64,000 nucleotides of DNA from Snodgrassella sp. CFCC 13594 (GCF_001590725.1 NZ_LQXR01000006.1:56872-120871); one strand, 5' to 3'; positions 11,120 through 20,098 are shown, counted from the first letter of the stretch. The notes: generated from the letters alone by a model not told the origin. Numbers and translations: made by a program.

Positions 11120-12085
11120 TTAACGACGTGGTCGGCGCAATACCAGCCATAAAAACACCAAACCACCGGTGAATTCAATGACCACACTCAACGCACCGCT
11201 GAGCCCCAATACGTGTTCGAATAAGGTCTGGCCTATTATCAAGATGATGGCCGCCATGAGGCCGGCGGCTGGCAGGCGAATGCTGTGTTTTTGGGTAGGT
11301 GATAACGCGTTGACCAAAGCACACACCAGCAAACCAAAGAAACTGACAGGTCCCACCAAGGCCGTGGCGACCGAGACCAATAAGGCCACCCACAGCAACA
11401 CTGCTCGGCTCAAGCGGGCATAATTTACCCCCAATGAAATGGCGGCATTGCGCCCTAGCTGTAAGACATCTAAGGCATAGCGCATGCGCCAAATCCATAT
11501 TGCGCTAATCGCCATGATGACCATACCCATGAGCAATAATGTGGGTTCGACGCTGGTGAACTGCGCAAAATAGCTGATTTGGGCGGTGGCAAATTGAGCT
11601 GGATCGATGAGGCGTTGCAATAAGCTGTTTAAACTGCGAAACAATACCCCGAAGATAACACCGACCAAAATCAGCCGCGCCAGATCGCCATTGCTATGGC
11701 GCATTAGGGTTTGAAATAATAACCACGAAGCCGCCATCATGAGTGGCGCTTCAACGCTGAATTTTCCGGCCACGCCGAGGACTTGTACGCCAGCAGCGCC
11801 CACCAGCCACACCATCGCTGTCTGCATCAGGAGATACAAGGCATCATAACCCAGCAGGCTGGGTGTGAGTACCGGGTTGTGGGTAAGTGTCTGAAACAAT
11901 AGGGTGGATACGCCCACCGCATAAGCCACAGTCAGGAGCATCAACAATTTTTTGCCACGCAAAGCCAATACAAAATCCCACTGGCCTTGTGCATTGAATG
12001 TCATGAAGCACAAGCATGAAGCCGCCAAAAGCAACCCCAATAGTCCCAAAAAAACAGCCGGGCGGCGAAGTGCGTCAGGCAGCAT
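11120..12085 (-). CDS. Iron-siderophore ABC transporter permease (FecCD family, FetD-like)
   Basis: A 321-residue polytopic permease with the FecCD fold (about nine or ten hydrophobic helices). Recognisable pieces are NPVLTPSLLGYDALY near residue 69 and GPVSFFGLLVCALVNAL near residue 250, the cytoplasmic coupling region. It pairs with the upstream permease to form the channel for ferric siderophore. Its start overlaps the end of the upstream permease gene by 11 bases, which implies translational coupling. Confidence 0.9.
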   Translation of the reverse strand: MLPDALRRPAVFLGLLGLLLAASCLCFMTFNAQGQWDFVLALRGKKLLMLLTVAYAVGVSTLLFQTLTHNPVLTPSLLGYDALYLLMQTAMVWLVGAAGVQVLGVAGKFSVEAPLMMAASWLLFQTLMRHSNGDLARLILVGVIFGVLFRSLNSLLQRLIDPAQFATAQISYFAQFTSVEPTLLLMGMVIMAISAIWIWRMRYALDVLQLGRNAAISLGVNYARLSRAVLLWVALLVSVATALVGPVSFFGLLVCALVNALSPTQKHSIRLPAAGLMAAIILIIGQTLFEHVLGLSGALSVVIEFTGGLVFLWLVLRRPRR

Positions 12086-13044
12086 GTGTTGGGCCCTTTC
12101 GCAGCAATAAATATAGAAACAACGCCGTGCCGATTAAACCAAAAATCAAAGACACTGGAATTTCATAAGGCGGATTGATGACGCGACTACCGATGTCGCA
12201 GGCCAGCAATGCATTGGCGCCCAATAAAGCGACGCTGGGTAAATTGCGCCGTAGGCGATCACCGGCTAACCGGGACACAATATTGGGTACCACCAAGCCG
12301 ATAAACGGGATTTGACCTATGGTGACCACCACGATAGCAGTGATCATGGCCACCACCATGAGTGCCAGCCACAGCATGTGTTCATACGATACGCCTAAGT
12401 TGGTGCTGATGCTGCGCCCGAGTCCGGCAATGGATAAGCGATCGGCCACCAGGTACACCAAAATCCCCATCACGCCGGTTAACCACAATAGCTCATAGCG
12501 CCCAGTCAATACACCCGAAAAATCACCGCTAAACCACACCGATAAAAGTTGTAGGGTATCGGTGTCTATGGCAATAAAGGTGGCCATGGCTTCTATGAGG
12601 TTGCCATATACGATGCCGATGAGTGGTACCAGCAGCATTTGTTGTGGTGGCAAACGGCGCAGCAGCAATAAAAAAAACGCTCATGCCCAGTAGTGCAGAG
12701 AGAGTGGCTGCAGACATTTTGGCCAGTGGTGTCACATCTGGCCATGCTAGGCTGACCAACAACACGCCAACGGCAGCGCTTTGGGTCGCCCCCACCATGT
12801 TGGGCTCAATAAATCGGTTTTTGAGGACGATTTGTAACACCATGCCAGCGACGGCTAGGGTGGCGCCTGTGAGTATCACGGCTAAGGTTCGTGGAATACG
12901 GCTCACCAGTAGCAGCTGCATTTGTTCTGGTACATGCAACAGCTGTGCCCAATGGAAATCAGCCACACCCGTGGTCAGGCTGACGGCCACCAGCACCAGC
13001 AGCAACAATAGATTGGCAGTATTTAAAGTAAAAGAAGCAGGCAT
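12075..13044 (-). pseudogene. Iron-siderophore ABC transporter permease (FecCD family, FetC-like), frame broken in an 8-base homopolymer
   Basis: The first permease of the transporter, split into two frames. The N-terminal part (13044 down to about 12677) has typical FecCD content: RIPRTLAVILTGATLAVAGM and LKNRFIEPNMVGATQ. The frame then leaves the family at a run of eight A (12670-12677; T on the coding strand). Reading one base fewer restores VFLLLLRRLPPQQMLLVPLIG and the rest of a normal permease to 12075, including IGLVVPNIVSRLAGD. Restored length is about 320 residues, normal for the family. This may be a sequencing or assembly error, a phase-variable switch, or a site where slippage restores some full-length product. 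All other island genes are intact, which argues against long-standing decay. Confidence 0.85.
12670..12677 (-). repeat. Homopolymer of eight bases at the fetC frame break
   Basis: Eight A on the plus strand (eight T on the coding strand). Seven would keep the permease frame open. This is the only break of the set that needs one base removed from a long homopolymer. Confidence 0.9.
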
Positions 13045-13079
13045 CGTCCATGCGTTTCAGGCAACCTGAGGGAGGGTAC

Positions 13080-13091
13080 AGGCTGCCTGAA
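13080..13091 (+). repeat. DNA uptake sequence
   Basis: Exact copy between the binding-lipoprotein and permease genes; a degenerate copy lies 25 bases away near 13055. Confidence 0.85.
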
Positions 13092-13100
13092 TACCATTGT

Positions 13101-14060
13101 TTATTTATTTTTGCTATTGAGCGCGGCTTTGATATTGCTCAAATCGGTTTTCATTTGCTGCACGCCACCGGCAGCGACGTATGATGCCGCACTTAAATAC
13201 ACCACATGTCCTTGTTGCCATGCTTTGGTTTGGCGCACCAAATCATTGTCTAATACATTCTGAGCAGCCTTGCCTTCTTCGCCAATCGCGGCGCTACGGT
13301 CGAGTACAAAGAGCCAATCTGGATTGGTTTTTTGGATGTATTCAAAAGACACTGGCTGGCCGTGTGGCGAAACCTGAATATTGCTATCCGCAGCGGGAAT
13401 GCCGATGTCTTTGTGTATCCAGCCAAATCGAGATTGCGCACCGAAGGCCGATAATTTGCCTGCATTTACCATCAAGATTAAGCCTGTGCCTTTATCTTTG
13501 GCTGCGGCTTGGGTGTCTGTGAGCAGGTTTTGCACTTCGGTGTGCAGGCGTTGTGCCTCGGCTTTCTTGTTGAACAATACGCCATAACCATCTAACAGCT
13601 TCATGCCATCGCCAATTAAATCCTGACCACTGTCGCTCATGTCGATGGTCGGTGCCAGCGCGGCCAATTCATTGTATTTGGCTGCGGTGCGGGCGGAAAC
13701 GATGATGAGCTGCGGTTTCAACGCATTGAGTGCTTCCAAATTGGGTTCGAATAAGGTACCAATGTCGTTGGCCGTTTCTACCATGGGTTGCAAATAAGGC
13801 ACATAGACTTTTTTGGGGGAGCCCGCCACGGGCACGCCCAACGCTTCCAAGGTATCGAGAGAGGCCAAATCAAATACAGCCACTTTGCTTGGGCTTTGCG
13901 CCAGCTTAACCTCACCTCGTGCCGTTTGGATGGTGACTTCCGCCGCATGTGCCGCGCTTGCTGCTGCGGGAGCTGAAGCAGGTGTTGATGACAGGTTGCT
14001 TGGGTTACAAGCGACCAAGGTGGCCAAGGCCATCGCGGTTAGGGAAAGTTGCTTAAGCAT
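13101..14060 (-). CDS. Ferric-siderophore-binding periplasmic lipoprotein (FetB-like)
   Basis: A 319-residue solute-binding lipoprotein. The signal peptide ends in the lipobox LVAC, with C18 as the lipidated cysteine. An Ala/Ser-rich linker to about residue 40 precedes a type III (FecB/FhuD-like) binding fold, seen in FDLASLDTLEALGV and EALNALKPQLIIVSAR. It resembles Neisseria FetB and CeuE/FatB proteins, which bind catecholate iron complexes. It would be anchored in the inner membrane and hand substrate to the permease pair encoded downstream. A Fur-box-like site lies just upstream (14074-14100) and AGGA precedes the start. Confidence 0.9.
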   Translation of the reverse strand: MLKQLSLTAMALATLVACNPSNLSSTPASAPAAASAAHAAEVTIQTARGEVKLAQSPSKVAVFDLASLDTLEALGVPVAGSPKKVYVPYLQPMVETANDIGTLFEPNLEALNALKPQLIIVSARTAAKYNELAALAPTIDMSDSGQDLIGDGMKLLDGYGVLFNKKAEAQRLHTEVQNLLTDTQAAAKDKGTGLILMVNAGKLSAFGAQSRFGWIHKDIGIPAADSNIQVSPHGQPVSFEYIQKTNPDWLFVLDRSAAIGEEGKAAQNVLDNDLVRQTKAWQQGHVVYLSAASYVAAGGVQQMKTDLSNIKAALNSKNK

Positions 14061-14073
14061 TGAATAAAATTTC

Positions 14074-14100
14074 CTATCATTATCATCTTTGATGATTATA
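14074..14100 (-). promoter_or_regulatory. Fur-box-like operator upstream of the transporter operon
   Basis: On the coding strand the stretch contains TCATCAAAGATGATAATGAT, with repeated GATAAT-like hexamers typical of Fur sites, 14 bases upstream of the lipoprotein start. Iron repression is inferred. Confidence 0.5.
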
Positions 14101-14114
14101 TCAGCTTCATGATG

Positions 14115-14126
14115 TTCAGGCAGCCT
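14115..14126 (-). repeat. DNA uptake sequence
   Basis: Exact copy in the gap between the siderophore reductase gene and the transporter operon. Confidence 0.85.
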
Positions 14127-14168
14127 TTACGGGGATATGCTCAATAGGCTGCTTCAACTTTTTTAGGA

Positions 14169-14975
14169 TTAATTATCCATAAAATCATGACGTTTTTGGT
14201 GGTAGGCTTCTTCACTTTCACCAGATCGCCAGTAGGGTACGGCATAGCAACGCGCCAAAGGTATTTGCCACTGCTGCCGAGCCAAGACGCGTAAAGGCGC
14301 CACCATGCTGGCTTCGCCAGCCACCCACACGAAATCTTCAATCGTGGGTGGGGTGCAGGTGTGCGCGAATGCAACCAACTGTTTGATTTGGTCAAGGCCA
14401 CCCACAAATGGATGGATGTGAATGGCTGTGGGAATGGTTAAGTCATTGGGCCAATCGGCTTGTTCAGGCAACCACAATAAAACATCCCCTTCAGCTTGGC
14501 TGTCCATTTCGGCCAGCATGGCGCTGATGGCAGGCAATGCAGTGAGGTCTCCGGCCATAAAGTACCGTTTTGCCGGTTTTAACATGGGTATAGGGCCAGC
14601 CGGTTCGGAGATGCCGATGATTTGGCCTATCTGTACGTGTTCAGCAAAATAAGAAGCAGGACCATTGTCGCCGTGTTTGACAAAATCCACACTCAAGGTG
14701 CATGCAGTAGCATCAAATTCACGCAGGGTATAGGTGCGGGCAATGGGTTTGTTGTTGGGGTCTGCCCACACCGGGCCACGCGATGAAAAAGTAGGCAGCT
14801 GTGGCTGATTCTCGCCTTCATGTGGAAAAAATAATTTGATGTGAGCACCATTGCAATGGAATGGGTAATCGGCCAAGGTGGGTGCATGAAATACGATGCG
14901 TCTAAGATTGGGGCTGAGATCCAGCCAGCGGCAAACGGTAATGTGGCGCGCTTGGCGCTGTGGTCTGACGGTCAT
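14169..14975 (-). CDS. Siderophore-interacting protein (ViuB/SIP-type flavin-dependent ferric-siderophore reductase)
   Basis: A 268-residue cytoplasmic protein of the SIP family. The N-terminal FAD-binding domain contains RTYTLREFD (the RxYTxR flavin motif) and DFVKHGDNGPAS. The NAD(P)-binding domain contains ISEPAGPI and YFMAGDLTALPAI, and the end FVWVAGEASMVAPLR is the typical SIP signature. It reduces ferric siderophore so that iron is released after import. The start overlaps the esterase stop by four bases (ATGA), so both come from one mRNA. The pair supplies the two chemical steps, ester cleavage and reduction, that complement the importer encoded alongside. Confidence 0.9.
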   Translation of the reverse strand: MTVRPQRQARHITVCRWLDLSPNLRRIVFHAPTLADYPFHCNGAHIKLFFPHEGENQPQLPTFSSRGPVWADPNNKPIARTYTLREFDATACTLSVDFVKHGDNGPASYFAEHVQIGQIIGISEPAGPIPMLKPAKRYFMAGDLTALPAISAMLAEMDSQAEGDVLLWLPEQADWPNDLTIPTAIHIHPFVGGLDQIKQLVAFAHTCTPPTIEDFVWVAGEASMVAPLRVLARQQWQIPLARCYAVPYWRSGESEEAYHQKRHDFMDN

Positions 14976-15943
14976 AGTTGAGGCCCTTTCAATGAGTCGG
15001 TAGGGGATGACGGGTAGGCAAATGGATCCGCACCAAATAAGGCTGCCTGAAAACTTTTAGGAAATAAGCTGCCGTGGGTGTCTTCCGGGTAGGTTTGATA
15101 GTAGACATGCAATGCGCTGTGGGCCTGACTCAGCTGTTGTCCTAAGGTCATCAATGCGTCACGAGGGATGGCTTGTCGCGCACGCTGGCGTGTTTGGTTG
15201 GGTGAGCGGGCGTGTTGTGTGCCTGAATTGGGTGTGCCGCTTTTCATGAGCCATAATTGTGTGTTTGACTCTATCATCCCTGGCTGCATAAAGCGTTGTT
15301 GCTCTGCCAAAATAGCACCTTCGTGCACCCAAATAGCGGGATCTGCTGCAATATAGCGTTGGAATAGCTGTGGTTGGGTAAACAGCGTGTGTATCACGAA
15401 TAGCCCGCCGTAGGAGTGACCCCACAGTGTTTGTTGTGCGCGATTAATGGGTGCCAGCTTATCGACGCTGGGCATGATTTGGGTGCGCAATAATTGTAGA
15501 AAAATATCGGCGCCGCCGTTGCGGCGCTCTGGATGCAGCGCATCTACTGCAACAGGCGTTTCAGGGTGGCTGATGGTGTAGTCATACGCACGAGAAGCTG
15601 CGTCCAAACGCAAATCAGTGGCATAACCCAACATCACAATCACCGGCGCATTTGGTGTGGCTGCCAAGGTTTTGAGGCGCTGTGGCGTTAGCATTTCCAG
15701 CATGGCGTTGCCATCCAATGCATAGAATGTGGCAAACCCCCGAGTGGGTGCCTTTTTTTGAGGCACGCCCACAAAGACACGGTAATGGCGTAGGCCATCT
15801 GCCGAATGAAAAGGCAGAGTGTGAAATTGATAACCACTGTTGGTTTGTTGTAATACCGATAAATCGGCTTTTCGGGTTAAATCAGGTTGTGCCATAACCA
15901 AAGAGCTCAGCAAACATAAAAAACACAGCCACAGTCTACGCAT
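14972..15943 (-). CDS. Periplasmic siderophore esterase (IroE/Fes-like alpha/beta hydrolase)
   Basis: A 323-residue alpha/beta hydrolase with a clear signal peptide (MRRLWLCFLCLLSSLVMAQ, cut near residue 19). The nucleophile motif is GHSYGG with S177, followed by the helix FVIHTLF. A conserved YALDGNA segment is near residue 74 and a late histidine occurs in EDTHGSLFP. This architecture is that of IroE/BesA-type esterases, which hydrolyse the trilactone of enterobactin or salmochelin; here cleavage would occur in the periplasm. Position between receptor and reductase supports the role. An exact uptake sequence is inside the 3' part (15040-15051). The exact siderophore is not known. Confidence 0.85.
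   Translation of the reverse strand: MRRLWLCFLCLLSSLVMAQPDLTRKADLSVLQQTNSGYQFHTLPFHSADGLRHYRVFVGVPQKKAPTRGFATFYALDGNAMLEMLTPQRLKTLAATPNAPVIVMLGYATDLRLDAASRAYDYTISHPETPVAVDALHPERRNGGADIFLQLLRTQIMPSVDKLAPINRAQQTLWGHSYGGLFVIHTLFTQPQLFQRYIAADPAIWVHEGAILAEQQRFMQPGMIESNTQLWLMKSGTPNSGTQHARSPNQTRQRARQAIPRDALMTLGQQLSQAHSALHVYYQTYPEDTHGSLFPKSFQAALFGADPFAYPSSPTDSLKGPQL
15040..15051 (+). repeat. DNA uptake sequence inside the esterase gene
   Basis: Exact copy near the 3' end of the esterase coding region. Confidence 0.8.
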
Positions 15944-15968
15944 GGCGTGATTCCTTTAGCAAAAGTTG

Positions 15969-15988
15969 CGGGCAGCCGAAGCTGCCCG
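15969..15988 (-). terminator. Hairpin with UUCG tetraloop after the unknown periplasmic gene
   Basis: On the minus strand CGGGCAGC-TTCG-GCTGCCCG is a perfect 8-bp stem with an extra-stable tetraloop, followed by CAACTTTT. It lies 19 bases after the stop of the 230-residue protein and may terminate or partly attenuate transcription into the esterase gene. Confidence 0.6.
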
Positions 15989-16006
15989 ATGATGGACTTA
16001 CAGTAC

Positions 16007-16699
16007 TTACTTTTTCACAAAACGAGAGTCCGCTTCAAACAAACGGCCCAATTCTGGTTTGGCAATATCGACAATCTGAAAAGTGCTATTGACGGTGGTG
16101 CTGACGGGTTTCCCATCCAGTACGGTACTGGCGGTCAATTTAACGCCACCACCGCTGCGTTCACCGCTGGCGATATCCGGTAATTGCAAATCACTGATTT
16201 TCAAGCTGGATTTACCTACCTTGGTGTCTTTTTTCAGTAATTGTTGGCCGCGTGGGCGTACTTTATCTTCAGCCTTGAAGCCGGCCGCTTCTGGTTTGTC
16301 AGCAATCACGGCCATGTCTAATAAAATGGCTTTGCTGATGTCTGGTTTACCATTAATCACAGGTATCCCAAAGGTCACTTTGCTACCGCGATGGATGGCG
16401 CGATCATCACGCCATGTACCGTCTTTATTTGGACGTGCCTGGTAATTAACGGATGAAGCTCGGCTCATAATCATCATTTTAAAGCCGGGCACCTTGGTTT
16501 TGCCTAAGCCATCAGTGACATCATCTAATAAGGCCACTTGGCCTTGTTCATTGCCCAAAACACGGGCAGACGTTTCATTGACCGCTAAATTTTGTCCGGA
16601 TACGGTAAGGCTTTGTTGGTGAGCGAAGCCTGCGGCCAATACGGGTGTAGACAGGCCTAATGCTGCGCTGATCAATAATGCAGTGTTGAAAATTTTCAT
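16007..16699 (-). CDS. Unknown periplasmic protein of the siderophore island
   Basis: A 230-residue protein that I do not recognise. It has a signal peptide (MKIFNTALLISAALGLSTPV, cleavage probably after VLAA near 22-23) and no lipobox, so it should be soluble in the periplasm or secreted. The mature part is polar, lysine- and glycine-rich with no cysteine, and looks beta-rich (alternating TVSGQNLAVN and STVLDGKPVSTTV). No catalytic motif is visible. It lies between the TonB-dependent receptor and the esterase on the same strand, so it probably shares iron-responsive expression. A siderophore-handling or receptor-accessory role is possible but is only inferred from position. Confidence 0.75.
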   Translation of the reverse strand: MKIFNTALLISAALGLSTPVLAAGFAHQQSLTVSGQNLAVNETSARVLGNEQGQVALLDDVTDGLGKTKVPGFKMMIMSRASSVNYQARPNKDGTWRDDRAIHRGSKVTFGIPVINGKPDISKAILLDMAVIADKPEAAGFKAEDKVRPRGQQLLKKDTKVGKSSLKISDLQLPDIASGERSGGGVKLTASTVLDGKPVSTTVNSTFQIVDIAKPELGRLFEADSRFVKK

Positions 16700-16825
16700 G
16701 TGTTTTCCTTTGCTTGAACCTTGTTTAAGTCGAAATCATAATCAATCGGTGTTCATGTCAGCTCATTCGATTGCCTGGTGAAGCAATATCTATTTTTCAG
16801 GCAACCGAAAGAGACTGGCAGTGGA

Positions 16826-19030
16826 TTAGAATGACACTTTCATTGAGCCCCAGATTGCACGGCCTGTTTGGTTGTAGGTTTGTGCACTGCCTCTGGATGA
16901 CGAGCGGTACAGTTGTTTATCAAAAATATTATTGATGCCCATGCGCATATTCACATTTTTGTTGAAATCATAACCGGCTGAAACGCCCCAGATACCGTAG
17001 CTACCTAAGTTTTCATAGGTCAATGCCCCTTTTTCAATATTGGTTTCATCGACAGAGCGCGCCTTTTGTTTGCCATACTGGGTAAAGGTCAGCTGAGCAT
17101 CCAACTTGTCGGTGGCTTGCCAAGACAAGGTGGAGTTGATGGTGAATTTGGGAATAATCGAGAGAGGATTGCCGGTGTCTTTATTGATCGATTGCTTCAT
17201 ATAGGTGAAGTTATTTACCCATTTGAGTCGATCACTAAATGGAATGGTAACATTGCCTTCAAAGCCTTCCACGACAGCTTTGCGCGCATTATCCCATTGC
17301 AGAACATTGTAGCCAGCAATATTGCCTAGGTTTTCATCACCTGCCGTGATTTTGTTTTTGTAATCATTGCGGAAATAAGCCAAGGAGCCAAGATAACCGT
17401 TTTGGCTGAATTCAAAACCAATTTCCTTATTCCAGCTGGTTTCCGGTTTTAAGTTTTTGTTGCCCAATAAATAACAATTTCCCGCTACACCCTTGGTGTA
17501 GTTGCCGTTGATTATGGTGATGGGGCAGCCATTTCCACGGGTCGTTAGCAGGTAATTCTCATTCAATTGGTATAAGTTGGGAGCTTTGTAGGCTCGGGCA
17601 ATACCCCCTTTGATTTTCCAAGATGGGCTGAGTTGATACGAGGCATTTAGGCCCGGGCTGAGGTTGCTGCCGGTATAGTTGTTGTGGTCAAACCGTAAAG
17701 TGGGAACAAGCGAAAAGGCGGGGGAGATGCTGATGTTGTCTTCAACATAAGCAGCCCAGCTGGACATGCTCATCTTGCTGGTACGGGTGCCTGCATATTG
17801 ACTGCCCAATATGGAGCCGGTTTGTTTCAATGAATCTGGGTCATCCAGAGAGTCATGATTCAGTTCGGCACCCACGGTTAATACATGACCCACTCCCCAG
17901 GTAAAGGGAATGTTGGCTTCTGCGGATAAACGCTTGGTCACGTAGGTGCTGTCTGAGAGGTTAACTGTCCCCAGCGCGCTGGTGCCTTGTTGGCATTTCC
18001 CTTCAGTGGAGCCAGCCAAGCCGGTTACACAGTGGGCATTACGGGTTTTGTCATATTGAGCCACGACTTTGGTGTCGCCCCAGTCCCATACGCCTTCATG
18101 GGTTAGCGCATGACTTTGACGATAGATAATGCGGTGCTCTTGACCAATGATGGATTTATTATAGGCATCCAAAGCCGAGTTGTTTTGGCTATCACCATTA
18201 AATATGCTGCCATGACGGCCGTAGCTACCATCATAGTAAAGTGTTTGGTTTGGGCTGATTTTCCACGCCAGTCGACCACCTACATCCTTGTTGGTAAAGC
18301 CCTCATTGCCCGCATATTGGCTGCCGCTGTTATTAGCATTGGCATTGATGTCTAAAGAATCACCGTCGAATTTACTGTAATTGCCATACAAACGGAATGA
18401 CAACACGTCTTTCACAATGGGACCACTCAAGTTGAAGCCAACGCGATTGGTGGCCCCTTCTTTACTGTCAGCAGGTTGGTTGGTGAAATAATTCAAGGAG
18501 CCATGAAACTCATTGCTCACTTTCTTGGTGACGATGTTGACTACGCCGCCTGCAGCTCCAGAGCCATAGCGCGCCGCAGCAGGGCCACGGATCACCTCGA
18601 TCGACTGAATGTCTTCTACCGGTACCCAGTTACTGTCGCCTGTGGTATCACGTTCACCCCGCCAAGTCATGCGGGCGCTGTTGCGCGAAGATACCGGGCG
18701 GCCATCAACCATGATTAAGGTATTTTCTGGGCCCATGCCGCGAATGTCTATTTGGCGTTTGTTGCCGTGCTGACCTGTGGGTGAGTTGGCAGTAAGGTTT
18801 ACGCCGGGCATGGTGCGAATGATTTCTGATATGTCGTTAACGGCTGGGCGTTTTTCCAAATCCTCTTCGGTGATTTTGGATACACCTAGCGATTGCTGTA
18901 GCTGGCGTTCTGCGGTGACATAAACCGTATCCAGTTGGGTGCTGTTTTGGTCTGCGGCTTGGGCAAAACCGCTGGCTAAAAGTAGAGGCAAGAGCGCCAA
19001 ACGAAAATACGTAGGTGATGAAGACGGCAT
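16826..19030 (-). CDS. fetA: TonB-dependent ferric-siderophore receptor (FetA/FepA/PfeA-like)
   Basis: A 734-residue outer-membrane receptor. After the signal peptide (cut near ASGFAQAA) comes a TonB-box-like stretch DTVYVTAE, then a plug domain with IRTMPGVNLTANSPTG and RQIDIRGMGPENTLIMVDG. RGPAAARYGSGAAGGVVNI is the classic end of the plug. The segment RMTWRGERDTTGDSNWVP is characteristic of the FepA/PfeA/FetA catecholate group. The 22-strand barrel ends in a terminal Phe (MKVSF), as required for outer-membrane assembly. A longer reading to 19111 runs into the Fur-like site, so ATG 19030 is preferred. It takes up ferric enterobactin-type siderophores made by others; no siderophore synthesis genes are in the window. 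Confidence 0.92.
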   Translation of the reverse strand: MPSSSPTYFRLALLPLLLASGFAQAADQNSTQLDTVYVTAERQLQQSLGVSKITEEDLEKRPAVNDISEIIRTMPGVNLTANSPTGQHGNKRQIDIRGMGPENTLIMVDGRPVSSRNSARMTWRGERDTTGDSNWVPVEDIQSIEVIRGPAAARYGSGAAGGVVNIVTKKVSNEFHGSLNYFTNQPADSKEGATNRVGFNLSGPIVKDVLSFRLYGNYSKFDGDSLDINANANNSGSQYAGNEGFTNKDVGGRLAWKISPNQTLYYDGSYGRHGSIFNGDSQNNSALDAYNKSIIGQEHRIIYRQSHALTHEGVWDWGDTKVVAQYDKTRNAHCVTGLAGSTEGKCQQGTSALGTVNLSDSTYVTKRLSAEANIPFTWGVGHVLTVGAELNHDSLDDPDSLKQTGSILGSQYAGTRTSKMSMSSWAAYVEDNISISPAFSLVPTLRFDHNNYTGSNLSPGLNASYQLSPSWKIKGGIARAYKAPNLYQLNENYLLTTRGNGCPITIINGNYTKGVAGNCYLLGNKNLKPETSWNKEIGFEFSQNGYLGSLAYFRNDYKNKITAGDENLGNIAGYNVLQWDNARKAVVEGFEGNVTIPFSDRLKWVNNFTYMKQSINKDTGNPLSIIPKFTINSTLSWQATDKLDAQLTFTQYGKQKARSVDETNIEKGALTYENLGSYGIWGVSAGYDFNKNVNMRMGINNIFDKQLYRSSSRGSAQTYNQTGRAIWGSMKVSF

Positions 19031-19077
19031 AGTTAAATTTTCCCTTTGATGAAACAAATCATATACATGATAAAAAA

Positions 19078-19100
19078 TATGATAATCAATCTCATTAATG
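19078..19100 (-). promoter_or_regulatory. Fur-box-like operator between the receptor gene and the AraC regulator gene
   Basis: GATAATCAATCTCATTA (19081-19097) matches 12 of 19 positions of the Fur consensus and sits about 50 bases before both divergent starts. It could silence both genes under iron-replete conditions. Confidence 0.5.
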
Positions 19101-19150
19101 GTAACATGCAACGTCTCCTTTGTTTTGACTAATCCATAATTCTGTACCCT

Positions 19151-20098
19151 GTGAAAAAATCAAATTCAATTTTAATGACCGCAAAGAAAGTGGCTTCACC
19201 TGTGTTGGGTGTAATGCCTTCAGCGTCGCGTTTGTCAGCTGTAGAGCATGATGTGCACTGGTATCGTATTCAAAACGGGATGATGGCACGCCAAAATACA
19301 GTATGGTTGCCTGAAGATCATGAGCGGGATGATCTGCGTTTTGATACTGGTGTTCGCGTGGTGCTGCCTTTGGAAGGACGCATGGACTTATGCATCGGGT
19401 CACACAGCCTGAACTGCAATGGACAGGCAGCCAAAGCGGGATTGTGGTTAAACGTGGTGCATCCTGCAGCGGGCAGTAAACGCTTTTATGCGGATAGTGC
19501 ATACCGGGAATTGGTGTTGTTTATTTCGCATGACTGGCTAGCGGACTGGTGCGCGCATTTGCCTGCAGTGCCGAATTGGTGTCATCAAATGAAATCACTG
19601 AATGCCGTTTCTTTTGTGGTGACACCAGTGATGCAACAATTGGCTGCGCAATTTTTTGCGCTCGAAGGCATGTCCCCGGTTTTGCAGCATGCTCATCGCA
19701 CTGGTTTGGTCATGCAGCTTTGGCTGGCGGTCATCCGTCAAATGGTATTAGAAGAAAGTGAAAATTCACTTTTACGTAGAGAAGCACAAAAACGCATCAA
19801 TGCACTAACCGTTTTGCTGCACAGTGGCGAGGCAGATGATTGGACTTTGGCGCAAATGGCGGCGTTCAGCCGCACCAATGTGACTACTTTGCAGCGCCAT
19901 TTTCAACAATGCCATGGGGTGAGTATCTGGCATTATCTCCGACGTCTGAAGCTTGAGCGGGCTTATCAGTCATTACAAGCCGGTTCTACCGTCACACAGG
20001 CTGCCGATTGCGCTGGCTACCAGCATTTAGAAAGTTTCAGCAAAGCATTCAAACAGCAATATGGTTGTACCCCCATTCAAGTGCGGGTATTACAATAA
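19151..20098 (+). CDS. AraC-family regulator of the siderophore island (MpeR-like)
   Basis: A 315-residue regulator. The last 100 residues form the two-helix-turn-helix AraC domain: LAQMAAFSRTNVTTLQRHFQ for the first, and AADCAGYQHLESFSKAFKQQ with YGCTP for the second. The N-terminal 200 residues look like a ligand-sensing beta domain. Divergent from the receptor gene, it resembles PchR-type and gonococcal MpeR regulators, which activate fetA when the siderophore is present. The start is uncertain: GTG 19151 and ATG 19175 both lack a good ribosome site. Confidence 0.85.
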   Translation: MKKSNSILMTAKKVASPVLGVMPSASRLSAVEHDVHWYRIQNGMMARQNTVWLPEDHERDDLRFDTGVRVVLPLEGRMDLCIGSHSLNCNGQAAKAGLWLNVVHPAAGSKRFYADSAYRELVLFISHDWLADWCAHLPAVPNWCHQMKSLNAVSFVVTPVMQQLAAQFFALEGMSPVLQHAHRTGLVMQLWLAVIRQMVLEESENSLLRREAQKRINALTVLLHSGEADDWTLAQMAAFSRTNVTTLQRHFQQCHGVSIWHYLRRLKLERAYQSLQAGSTVTQAADCAGYQHLESFSKAFKQQYGCTPIQVRVLQ

